Shown in pieces: positions 1 to 5,547 of a stretch of DNA of 6,188 nt (position 1 is the stretch's first letter; every line of letters begins with the position of its first letter). The position numbers and the translations under genes are program-made. Location: the NCBI GenBank assembly GCA_020345785.1, contig CP070771.1, positions 1,382,560 through 1,388,747 on the forward strand, read 5' to 3'. Below the pieces are notes generated by a model. That model searched no databases and had not been told where the DNA came from. It saw only the letters and a list, made by a program, of their open reading frames with translations. The DNA is from Desulfobacterales bacterium (lineage in GTDB: Bacteria; Desulfobacterota; Desulfobacteria; Desulfobacterales; JAFDCJ01).

Positions 1-1
1 G

Positions 2-181
2 GAATTCGGCATTGACTGCTTGATTGAATTGGTACCTCGAAACACCTTACCTAGAACTACATCTGGAAAGCTATCCCGCTCCGGAGCACGGACAGAGTAT
101 CTGAAGCGGATTGCCGCTGAAGATGCCATAGAAGCCGGCGAGGATCTTTACGCCGCAGCGCTCCGTCAGCGGGCCGTCTAA
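2..181 (+). CDS. aasR: Acyl-ACP synthetase / fatty acyl-AMP ligase, C-terminal end only (partial)
   Basis: Only the last 59 codons are present; the gene enters from the left edge in the frame starting at base 2 and stops with TAA. The fragment reads through the C-terminal subdomain of the ANL (adenylate-forming) superfamily. The A10 motif LPRTTSGKLSR lies at fragment residues 16-26, with the catalytic lysine at fragment residue 23, which in this family drives the adenylation half-reaction on the carboxylate. The SGKLSRSGAR-EYL continuation is of the fatty acyl-AMP ligase/acyl-ACP synthetase style rather than that of classical acyl-CoA synthetases, but the diagnostic N-terminal part lies outside the window. 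It lies 72 bp before the ceramide-reductase-like gene and upstream of a dedicated ACP and serine palmitoyltransferase. The likely role is therefore ATP-dependent loading of a fatty acid onto that ACP, as AasR does in Caulobacter. The symbol rests on context; the superfamily call is firm. Confidence 0.8.
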   Translation, partial: EFGIDCLIELVPRNTLPRTTSGKLSRSGARTEYLKRIAAEDAIEAGEDLYAAALRQRAV

Positions 182-227
182 CCTGGACTTAATTACCAAG
201 AAGCCATATATAAACAATGAATTATAC

Positions 228-255
228 ACTGATCAAATCGTTTAAACTGATCAGT
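228..255. repeat. 8-bp perfect inverted repeat overlapping the annotated cerR start
   Basis: The arms ACTGATCA (228-235) and TGATCAGT (248-255) are perfect reverse complements separated by 12 bases. ACTGATCA also occurs again as a direct copy at 246-253, because its core TGATCA is self-complementary. The right arm covers the first two bases of the GTG at 254, so the site could be an operator or an RNA hairpin at the translation start. No function is known to me; the structure is seen directly and the role is inferred. The rest of the 72-bp gap between the synthetase stop and this start shows no clear promoter. Confidence 0.4.
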
Positions 256-1210
256 GCAGGATAAGTCTTTGCGAAAATCTGACACAATAGCATTAACAGG
301 GGCAACCGGATTTATCGGTGCCACGCTGGTCCAACGATTGGCAGCCAGCGGTCGTAAAATTCAAGCCCTGATACGCCCTGCTTCAAAACATAAGCGACCA
401 CTCGCGGCTGCGGTCAGGTGGGTCGAAGGTGATCTTGAAGACATGGATAGTCTGCATCGTCTGGTTAAAGGAGCCGATGCGGTGATACACTGCGCCGGCA
501 CGGTTCGCGGTGCCACCCGAGAGCAGTTCAATCGTGTCAATGCTGATGGATTGGCGCGACTGGTAAACGCGACGAAGCACCAGCACCCGATGCCGCGCTT
601 TTTATTGATATCATCACTGGCAGCCCGGGAACCGCACCTGTCGCATTATGCCGCCAGTAAACGACAGGGGGAAAAGTTGCTGGCTGACAAATCCAACCAA
701 CTGTCCTGGACGATCTATCGGCCGTGCGCAGTTTACGGTCCGGGGGATCGGGAGATGCTGCCGATCTTGCGATGGATGACAAGGGGCATCGCTCCGATGC
801 TGGGAGACGGCAGCGGTCGTTTCTCCCTGCTTTATGTAAAAGATCTGGCGGAAGCAGTCGTACAATGGTTGAATTGCAATTGCTGTCAATCAGGCACATA
901 TGAGGTGCATGATGGACATCCCGGAGGCTATTCATGGCGCGATGTGATCGACACCGTTGGACAATTGCGTGCCAAATATGTTTTGCGTTTAAAAATACCG
1001 TTGGTTCTGGTCAGGCTGGCAGCGGCCTTTAACCTTTTTGGCGCCCGAACTTTCGGTTATGCGCCCATGCTGACCCCCGGCAAAGTGCGCGAACTGTGCC
1101 ATCCCAACTGGATTTGTGATAACACAGCGCTGAGCGCTGCCACGGGATGGTCGCCACGAATCTCACTGGTGGAAGGATTACAGCAAACATTAAGCTGGAA
1201 CAAGGCCTGA
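254..1210 (+). CDS. cerR: Ceramide reductase-like NAD(P)-dependent epimerase/dehydratase (extended SDR)
   Basis: A 318-residue extended short-chain dehydrogenase. The nucleotide-binding glycine motif TGATGFIG is at residues 15-22, an acidic VEGDLED stretch at 58-64 follows the expected beta strand, serines 120-121 precede the catalytic YxxxK (Y132, K136), and RPCAVYGPGD at 156-165 is the usual SDR substrate-side segment. Length fits the family. A short hydrophobic stretch at about 247-262 may touch the membrane. Between an acyl-ACP synthetase and an ACP/Spt pair, the best reading is CerR, which in Caulobacter reduces the 3-oxo group of the N-acylated sphingoid base to give ceramide. A sugar epimerase role is the main alternative. 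The start is uncertain. An in-frame stop at 248 limits the upstream extension, so GTG 254 is the longest form, but it has no Shine-Dalgarno sequence. TTG at 269 has AGGA seven bases upstream and would give 313 residues that still include the glycine motif. Confidence 0.78.
   Translation: MQDKSLRKSDTIALTGATGFIGATLVQRLAASGRKIQALIRPASKHKRPLAAAVRWVEGDLEDMDSLHRLVKGADAVIHCAGTVRGATREQFNRVNADGLARLVNATKHQHPMPRFLLISSLAAREPHLSHYAASKRQGEKLLADKSNQLSWTIYRPCAVYGPGDREMLPILRWMTRGIAPMLGDGSGRFSLLYVKDLAEAVVQWLNCNCCQSGTYEVHDGHPGGYSWRDVIDTVGQLRAKYVLRLKIPLVLVRLAAAFNLFGARTFGYAPMLTPGKVRELCHPNWICDNTALSAATGWSPRISLVEGLQQTLSWNKA
258..261 (+). promoter_or_regulatory. Candidate ribosome binding site favouring the internal TTG start of cerR
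   Basis: AGGA lies seven bases before the in-frame TTG at 269, which is normal spacing. The GTG at 254 has no purine-rich sequence in the usual window upstream. This supports TTG 269 as the true start, although TTG is the rarer start codon and the N-terminal residues before the glycine motif cannot decide it. Confidence 0.35.
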
Positions 1211-1226
1211 ACCGGGATTCGGCCTT
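1202..1226 (+). other. Hairpin spanning the cerR stop codon
   Basis: AAGGCC (1202-1207) pairs with GGCCTT (1221-1226). Inside these, GAA (1209-1211) can pair with TTC (1218-1220), leaving a six-base loop and one bulged T. The TGA stop of cerR sits in the left arm. No T-tract follows, so this is not a standard intrinsic terminator. It may protect the 3' end of the upstream message or slow transcription before the acp gene. Confidence 0.35.
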
Positions 1227-1369
1227 AGATGGGAGCCCATATTCAGTTCGCACTCGGATCCGAGGTTTCTTCTGTCCCTTGACACTTGAAACCTGCCTGC
1301 CCTCCGCAGCCTGAAAGGCGTAGGGGGGACACCTGAAACCAATCTGTTAAAAAAGGGAATGTCAGACGC
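1211..1369 (+). promoter_or_regulatory. 159-bp spacer between cerR and acp with several symmetric elements
   Basis: No coding sequence is evident here. It holds a perfect 12-bp palindrome CTCGGATCCGAG (1253-1264) and two near-identical 13-mers, GACACTTGAAACC (1281-1293) and GACACCTGAAACC (1328-1340). Two nested complementary pairs are also present: GGTTTC (1264-1269) with GAAACC (1335-1340), and GTCCC (1274-1278) with GGGAC (1326-1330). A small hairpin GCCT-GAA-AGGC lies at 1309-1319. An exact TTGACA at 1279-1284 has no matching -10 box. AAGGGA at 1353-1358 is the likely ribosome binding site of acp, 11 bases from its ATG. The spacer could be a regulated leader that gives acp-spt their own promoter or a folded 5' UTR, but no known riboswitch class was recognised. 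Confidence 0.35.
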
Positions 1370-1618
1370 ATGCATCTCAACGAAAATATTCTAGAAGAAT
1401 TAACGAAAATACTAAAACAATTTGTTCCTCAGGGACAGTCGATCAATGCAGAAACGGATCTGGTGGCTGATCTTGGTCTTGATTCATTAAAAGTAATGAA
1501 AATTCTGGAATCCGTGGAAGACAGCTTTGATATCTCGATCCCATTAAATGTGCTTCCGGACGTCCGCACGGTGAAAGACTTTGTTCTGCAGATTCAAAAA
1601 CTTGAAGGGGAAGGATGA
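1370..1618 (+). CDS. acpR: Acyl carrier protein dedicated to sphingolipid synthesis
   Basis: An 82-residue acidic acyl carrier protein of normal family length. The phosphopantetheine attachment site is Ser39 in the motif DLGLDSLKVM (34-43), followed by the acidic recognition helix (E47, E50, D51). The start ATG has AAGGGA 11 bases upstream. Its stop TGA overlaps the ATG of the serine palmitoyltransferase gene (ATGA), so the two are probably translationally coupled and made together. In Rhodobacteria a specialised ACP of this kind supplies the acyl thioester to Spt in place of acyl-CoA, and this gene sits where that acpR is expected. It is probably loaded by the upstream acyl-ACP synthetase. 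The 5' part of the gene is visibly more AT-rich than spt. The ACP call is certain; the sphingolipid-specific role rests on context. Confidence 0.9.
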   Translation: MHLNENILEELTKILKQFVPQGQSINAETDLVADLGLDSLKVMKILESVEDSFDISIPLNVLPDVRTVKDFVLQIQKLEGEG

Positions 1619-2820
1619 AAATGGGCATCTTTGATAAATTCGGGCAGCTGGCGGCAGCCCGCAAGGAGCTGGAGCAAAGCTGCGATAATTTCTTCAATAT
1701 CATTATAGATGATATCATTTCGGGTACCGAAGCCGTTGTAAACGGGCGCCCGATGATTCTTGCCGGCAGCAATAACTATCTGGGGCTGTCTTTTGATCCG
1801 GACTGTATCGACGCCGCCTGCCAAGCCGTCCGCAAGGAGGGCACCGGCACCACTGGATCAAGGATGGCCAACGGAACATTTTCAGGGCATGTGGCGCTGG
1901 AGCGGGAGCTGGCGGACTTTTTCAACCGCCAGGGTGCCATTGTCTTTTCGACCGGCTATGTTGCCAACCTGGCCATGCTGTCGACTCTGGTCGGCCCCGG
2001 TGAAATCATCCTGCTGGATGCCGATTGCCATGCCAGTATTTATGACGGCTGCCGTCTGGGGGGTGCCGAAGTCCATCGCTTCCGGCACAACGACCCGCAG
2101 GATCTTGAAAAGCGGTTGCGGCGGCTTGAAAAGCGCAACACCAATATCCTGGTGGTTGTCGAAGGGCTTTACAGCATGCTGGGCGACCGCGCGACGCTGG
2201 CCGAGATCGTCGCCGTCAAAGACAGATACGGCGCCTATCTGCTGGTGGATGAGGCGCATTCCCTGGGTGTGCTGGGTGCCCACGGACGCGGACTGGCCGA
2301 AGAGGCCGGCGTAGAGGACGGGGTGGATTTTGTCGTCGGCACTTTCAGCAAAAGCCTGGGGGCCATCGGCGGTTTCTGCGTCAGCAACCATCCCGAGCTC
2401 AACCTGGTCCGGTATGCCAGCCGCCCCTACGTTTTCACGGCGTCGTCGTCGCCATCCGTTATTGCCTCCACCCGCGTGGCCCTGCAGATTTTGAAAACCA
2501 GATCTGAACTGCGGCAACGCCTCTGGGAAAATGCCAACATGCTGTACCAAAAACTGCAGGACCTGGATTTCCAGGTGGGACCGGAGCCCAGCCCGATTGT
2601 GGCGGTCACAATGGAAGACAAAAACGAAGCCTTTGCCCTCTGGAGCGGCCTGCTCGAACGCGGGGTATATGTCAATCTGGTTTTGCCGCCGGCCACACCG
2701 GACGGCAACTGCCTGCTGCGCTGCAGTGTGAGTGCCGCGCACACCCCGGCGCAGATGGAGCGAATTTGCGAAGCGTTTGCGGCTGTCAGGCAAGCAACTT
2801 CAGTGGCTCAAATCGGTTAA
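1615..2820 (+). CDS. spt: Serine palmitoyltransferase (PLP-dependent alpha-oxoamine synthase)
   Basis: A 401-residue fold-type I PLP enzyme. It condenses L-serine with a long-chain acyl thioester, releasing CO2, to give 3-oxosphinganine, the committed step of sphingolipid synthesis; bacterial forms are soluble cytoplasmic homodimers. Visible features are GTGTTGSRMANGTFSGH (76-92), H139 in DADCHASIYDG (the PLP-stacking histidine), the cofactor aspartate D212 and H215 in VDEAHSLG, the Schiff-base lysine K246 in GTFSKSLGAIGGF, RPYVFTAS (270-277) and the PPATP loop at 358-362 followed by LLRCS (R369). FCVSNHP, RPYVFTAS and PPATP favour SPT over the related AONS, KBL and ALAS enzymes. One oddity is that the residue before PPATP is Leu357, where I recall Arg378 in the Sphingomonas enzyme. 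The start at 1615 overlaps the acp stop by 4 bp; ATG 1621 is a near-equal alternative. Base composition is more GC-rich than its neighbours. Confidence 0.9.
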   Translation: MKMGIFDKFGQLAAARKELEQSCDNFFNIIIDDIISGTEAVVNGRPMILAGSNNYLGLSFDPDCIDAACQAVRKEGTGTTGSRMANGTFSGHVALERELADFFNRQGAIVFSTGYVANLAMLSTLVGPGEIILLDADCHASIYDGCRLGGAEVHRFRHNDPQDLEKRLRRLEKRNTNILVVVEGLYSMLGDRATLAEIVAVKDRYGAYLLVDEAHSLGVLGAHGRGLAEEAGVEDGVDFVVGTFSKSLGAIGGFCVSNHPELNLVRYASRPYVFTASSSPSVIASTRVALQILKTRSELRQRLWENANMLYQKLQDLDFQVGPEPSPIVAVTMEDKNEAFALWSGLLERGVYVNLVLPPATPDGNCLLRCSVSAAHTPAQMERICEAFAAVRQATSVAQIG

Positions 2821-2828
2821 GCACGGAT

Positions 2829-2871
2829 GCGGCAATTCCACTGCCCTTAATTGTACCCATTGGAATGCCGC
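2829..2871 (+). other. Strong hairpin downstream of spt
   Basis: GCGGCA (2829-2834) pairs with TGCCGC (2866-2871) and TTCCA (2836-2840) pairs with TGGAA (2861-2865), leaving A2835 bulged and a 20-base loop. It starts eight bases after the spt stop. There is no immediate T-tract; a T-rich stretch comes only about 25-40 bases later. It may be a 3'-end stabiliser or an atypical terminator separating the ceramide genes from the exporter. The remainder of the 149-bp spacer to 2969 has no ORF or clear promoter that I can support. Confidence 0.4.
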
Positions 2872-2969
2872 TGCCGTTTCGATATTCAAGCCATACTGGT
2901 TTTGTATTTTTTCAGGCATCTAATCAGCCGGCAAGAAATAGGCGTTAATGCTATATCTTAGATTTTAAA

Positions 2970-4733
2970 ATGCGTCTGCTAACAACATTCATTCGTCGTT
3001 ACCCCTCACACAGCGCGTTCATGGTGTTCGCACTGTTGGTTTCCGGCGTCCTGGAGGGTATCGGCTTCTCCATGCTGCTGCCGATTTTGAGCATAGCGGC
3101 AGGCAAGCAGTTCGGCGGTGATAACGATGCCGCGCTCGCACGCTTGGTTGCCGATGGATTTGCGGCCATCGGAGTCGCTCCCACGGTCGGCAGCTTGCTG
3201 CTGGTTCTAATCATCGCAGTTACCCTGAAAAGCATATTGGTGTTACTAGCAAAAAAACAGGTCGGTTACACAGCCGCGCGTGTTGCTACCGACTTGCGGC
3301 TGGAGATGCTGCAAGCGCTGCGCAACAGCCGCTGGCAGTATTTCCTCAAGCAGCCTATCGGTCAGTTGGCCAACTCCATGGCCACCGAGGCCGCCCGGGC
3401 CTCCAGTTCCTATATGCACGGCGTCATAATGATCGCCGATTTTATCCAATTTTGTGTATACGGCGTCATCGCATTTCTCATATCCTGGCAGGTGACGCTC
3501 ATCGCGATAACGGCGGGGCTCGTTATCGTCTGCGGCTTGAAATATTTTGTTCGCAAGGCGCGCCGCGCCGGCATGCGTCAAACCGAACTGCTGAAATCAT
3601 TACTGGTTCTGTTGACGGACACGCTGCAATCCATAAAACCCTTAAAGGCCATGGGCCGGGAAAATGTGTCGGATTTTCTGTTGAAAAAAATGACCAACCG
3701 TCTCAACCGGGCGCTGCAAAAACAGGTGCTGAACAAGGAAATATTGAAAACCTTTCAGGAGCAGATGGAAACCATTGTTCTTGCAGCCGGCCTTTACATT
3801 ATGCTGATATACTGGAAAATGCCGCTGCCCAGTATTATTGTCCTTATTTTACTGGTTTCCAAACTGCTCAAACAGTTGAATAAAGTTCAAACGCGCTATC
3901 AGGAGATGGCAATTCTCGAAAGTGCCTACTGGTCGCTGAAAGATTCAATTGAGGTAATGCAGCAGGAGCGTGAAACCCTGGCGGGGAACCGGACACCGGA
4001 GTTGAGAAAATCAATCCGTTTGGATCGGGTAAGTTTTGCCTATGATAACAATTATGTTTTGCAGGAGGTCTCGCTTGTTTTTCCAGTGGGCCGCATAACC
4101 GCTATTTTAGGCCCTTCAGGATCCGGTAAGACAACCATCGTTGATCTGGTCACCGGTCTGTTAAGACCGCAAAAAGGCAAGGTCTGGATCGATGAAGTGC
4201 CGCTGGTCGAACTGGATCTTAAATTTTGGCGCCGCCAGATTGGCTATGTCGTCCAGGAACCGATTTTGTTGCACGATACCGTATTGAACAATATTACGCT
4301 CGGGGATCCGGAGCTCAGTGAGAATGATGCCGTAGATGCTCTGCGTGCTGCCGGTGCCTGGCAATTCGTCGCATCGCTGCCCCACGGAATAAAGAGCATC
4401 GTCGGCGAGCGCGGCGGTAAGCTCTCGGGCGGCCAACGGCAACGGATCGCCATCGCACGAGCCATCGTACACCGCCCCAAGCTGCTCATCCTTGACGAGG
4501 CAACAAGCGCACTCGATCCCCAGAGCGAAGCGGCCGTGTGCGAAACCCTGCAGAATCTGAGCGGGAAGCTGACCATCCTGGCCATATCGCACCAAGCGGC
4601 TTTAGTAAAGATAGCGGATATAACCTATCATATTGAAAATGGAATAATTGTATCAACCGAAAAAGATGCCGCAGACCAGCCGGGTGAAGTTGGCATCAAA
4701 GCGAATTCTGTTCGCAAGCAGCAAAGGATTTAG
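2970..4733 (+). CDS. Half-size ABC exporter (TMD-NBD fusion), lipid or lipid-linked glycan flippase type
   Basis: A 587-residue type IV ABC exporter half-transporter expected to work as an inner-membrane homodimer. About six membrane segments are visible, near residues 17-40, 74-94, 150-171, 172-191, 263-283 and 286-303. The ATPase domain from about 350 has every motif intact: Walker A GPSGSGKTT (381-389, K387), Q-loop Q429, signature LSGGQ (485-489), Walker B LLILDE (505-510, catalytic E510), D-loop SALD (513-516) and H-loop H541. The TM1 motif LEGIGFSMLLPIL (28-40) and the long TM1-TM2 loop (about 41-73) resemble PglK-type flippases of lipid-linked oligosaccharides more than MsbA. Placed between sphingolipid genes and sialic-acid-type genes, it may flip a sphingolipid or a glycan-lipid to the periplasmic leaflet, but the substrate cannot be read from sequence. 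ATG 2970 has no clear Shine-Dalgarno and an in-frame stop lies at 2946; Met18 (3021) is a less likely alternative. Confidence 0.85.
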   Translation: MRLLTTFIRRYPSHSAFMVFALLVSGVLEGIGFSMLLPILSIAAGKQFGGDNDAALARLVADGFAAIGVAPTVGSLLLVLIIAVTLKSILVLLAKKQVGYTAARVATDLRLEMLQALRNSRWQYFLKQPIGQLANSMATEAARASSSYMHGVIMIADFIQFCVYGVIAFLISWQVTLIAITAGLVIVCGLKYFVRKARRAGMRQTELLKSLLVLLTDTLQSIKPLKAMGRENVSDFLLKKMTNRLNRALQKQVLNKEILKTFQEQMETIVLAAGLYIMLIYWKMPLPSIIVLILLVSKLLKQLNKVQTRYQEMAILESAYWSLKDSIEVMQQERETLAGNRTPELRKSIRLDRVSFAYDNNYVLQEVSLVFPVGRITAILGPSGSGKTTIVDLVTGLLRPQKGKVWIDEVPLVELDLKFWRRQIGYVVQEPILLHDTVLNNITLGDPELSENDAVDALRAAGAWQFVASLPHGIKSIVGERGGKLSGGQRQRIAIARAIVHRPKLLILDEATSALDPQSEAAVCETLQNLSGKLTILAISHQAALVKIADITYHIENGIIVSTEKDAADQPGEVGIKANSVRKQQRI

Positions 4734-4735
4734 GG

Positions 4736-4774
4736 CGCCGGTGGAGATCTGTCAATAAATAGTCTTCGCCGGCG
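4736..4774 (+). terminator. 13-bp hairpin after the ABC exporter, possible intrinsic terminator
   Basis: Bases 4736-4748 pair with 4762-4774 over 13 consecutive positions including three G-T wobbles; the GC-rich base is CGCCGG/CCGGCG and the loop is 13 bases. It starts three bases after the exporter stop. The following sequence (TATTATATTTAA at 4779-4790) is AT-rich but not a clean T-run, so termination may be partial. The rest of the gap up to the phosphatase start holds nothing else of note. Confidence 0.42.
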
Positions 4775-4798
4775 GCGATATTATATTTAAGTGCGCAT

Positions 4799-4803
4799 AA
4801 GGG
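4799..4803 (+). promoter_or_regulatory. Candidate ribosome binding site deciding the phosphatase start
   Basis: AAGGG lies 11 bases before the ATG at 4815. The alternative in-frame GTG at 4791 has no purine-rich sequence at usable spacing upstream. The spacing is slightly long, so the support is moderate. Confidence 0.35.
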
Positions 4804-4814
4804 TTAAGTTTAGC

Positions 4815-5345
4815 ATGGCCCCGGAAAATACATTAGATAGTATCGAAGAAGTCATCCGGCGTATTCGCCTGATCGCCTTTGATTTCGACGGGGTGTTTAC
4901 CGACAATATGGTTTATGTATTTGAAGATGGCCGCGAGGCCGTGCGGTGCTTTCGAAGCGACGGGATTGGGTTGCACAAGCTAAAAAAATTAGGAATTGAA
5001 ACCGTGATTATCTCCACCGAAGCCAACCCAGTCGTTTCGGCCCGTGCGCGCAAATTGAATATTCGCTGCATCCAGAACTGTCAGGATAAACGCGCCGCCC
5101 TGCAGGAAATTGCTCGGGAAAAAAAGGTTGCTTTAGACCAGGTAGCTTTTGTCGGCAACGATATTAACGACTTAGCCTGTCTCGAATTTGTCGGGCTGCC
5201 CATTGTGGTGCAGGATGCCCACCGGGATATTCTGGCAACGGCGCGCTATCAGACGAAAAATCCGGGCGGTCGCGGTGCGGTAAGGGAGGTCTGTGATTTG
5301 TTTGAACGAGTACTGGCACAAAAAGGATTGAAGATTGAAAATTGA
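4815..5345 (+). CDS. KdsC/CMAS-C-type HAD phosphatase, probable nonulosonate-phosphate phosphatase
   Basis: Read from ATG 4815 it has 176 residues, close to the usual length of capless (C0) KdsC-type HAD phosphatases; a GTG at 4791 would add eight residues but lacks a ribosome binding site. HAD motif I is DFDGVFTDN (nucleophile D23, acid/base D25), motif II is the IIST strand (65-68), motif III is K92 in QDKRAAL, and motif IV is GNDIND (114-119; D116, D119 for Mg2+). The C-terminal GGRGAVREVCDLF is typical of the family. The ISTEANPVVSARARKL stretch resembles the phosphatase domain fused to bacterial acylneuraminate cytidylyltransferases more than true KdsC. With a NeuB-family gene next door, it probably dephosphorylates a sialic-acid-like or Kdo-like sugar phosphate in the cytoplasm; Kdo-8-phosphate remains possible. 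The last five codons and stop are part of a repeat arm. Confidence 0.82.
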   Translation: MAPENTLDSIEEVIRRIRLIAFDFDGVFTDNMVYVFEDGREAVRCFRSDGIGLHKLKKLGIETVIISTEANPVVSARARKLNIRCIQNCQDKRAALQEIAREKKVALDQVAFVGNDINDLACLEFVGLPIVVQDAHRDILATARYQTKNPGGRGAVREVCDLFERVLAQKGLKIEN

Positions 5346-5453
5346 ATATTTGTGATATTCTATCTAATTTATTCTAACCTTCTTCATGCAGAAAACAATG
5401 GCAAGAATAAAAAAGACATAGTTCCTTAATTATTCAATTTACAATCTTCAATC
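5326..5453. repeat. 22/23-bp inverted repeat of heptamer units flanking 82 bp
   Basis: The left arm (5326-5348) and the right arm (5431-5453) are reverse complements with a single mismatch. Each arm is built from seven-base units. On the left they are GATTGAA, GATTGAA and AATTGAA (5326-5346). On the right, read in reverse, they are AATTGAA, GATTGTA and GATTGAA, with a further degenerate unit ACTTGAA (5454-5460). The 82 bp between the arms are AT-rich with no gene. The left arm contains the last codons and TGA stop of the phosphatase gene. The layout could be a small non-autonomous mobile element (MITE-like), a dispersed intergenic repeat, or a long RNA stem acting at the 3' end of the message. 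No obvious target-site duplication flanks it. Confidence 0.6.
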
Positions 5454-5547
5454 TTCAAGTATTAGTTAAAACTAAAGTTATTCTGCTATATGTATTAAGT
5501 GTAAATATAAAAAGAAGCCAAAACAACAACCCTTGGGAGGAATAAAA
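5454..5547 (+). promoter_or_regulatory. AT-rich leader of neuB with a palindrome, weak promoter-like boxes and a strong RBS
   Basis: A near-palindrome TTAGTT-AA-AACTAA lies at 5462-5475 and could be an operator. TGCTATATG at 5484-5492 resembles an extended -10 element, but the sequence 17-18 bases upstream is a poor -35 box. GGGAGGA (5535-5541), six bases before the ATG at 5548, is a near-ideal Shine-Dalgarno site and fixes the neuB start. After the hairpin-bearing repeat, a separate promoter for neuB is plausible but not shown. Confidence 0.35.

Noticed and set aside
1..7. EcoRI site GAATTC at the left edge, suggesting a cloning junction
   Set aside because: GAATTC also occurs inside the exporter gene near 4703 and in neuB near 6112, and the frame of the synthetase runs through the edge site without disturbance.
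1202..1264. tRNA-like segment after cerR (GATTC/GGATCC stretches resembling a T arm)
   Set aside because: No acceptor, D-arm or anticodon-arm arrangement could be fitted around it; the similarity is limited to a few bases and is explained by local palindromes.
1279..1307. Exact TTGACA as a sigma-70 -35 box upstream of acp
   Set aside because: The sequence at normal spacing (around 1302-1307, CTCCGC) bears no likeness to a -10 box, so a promoter is not supported.
1882..2793. Long open frame of 303 codons on the - strand opposite spt
   Set aside because: It lies wholly within the GC-rich spt gene, shows no recognisable domain, and spt itself has all catalytic motifs in frame; this is a compositional shadow.
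5386..5421. Tiny 11-codon frame between the inverted-repeat arms
   Set aside because: It has no ribosome binding site and lies in AT-rich low-complexity sequence, so chance is the simplest explanation.
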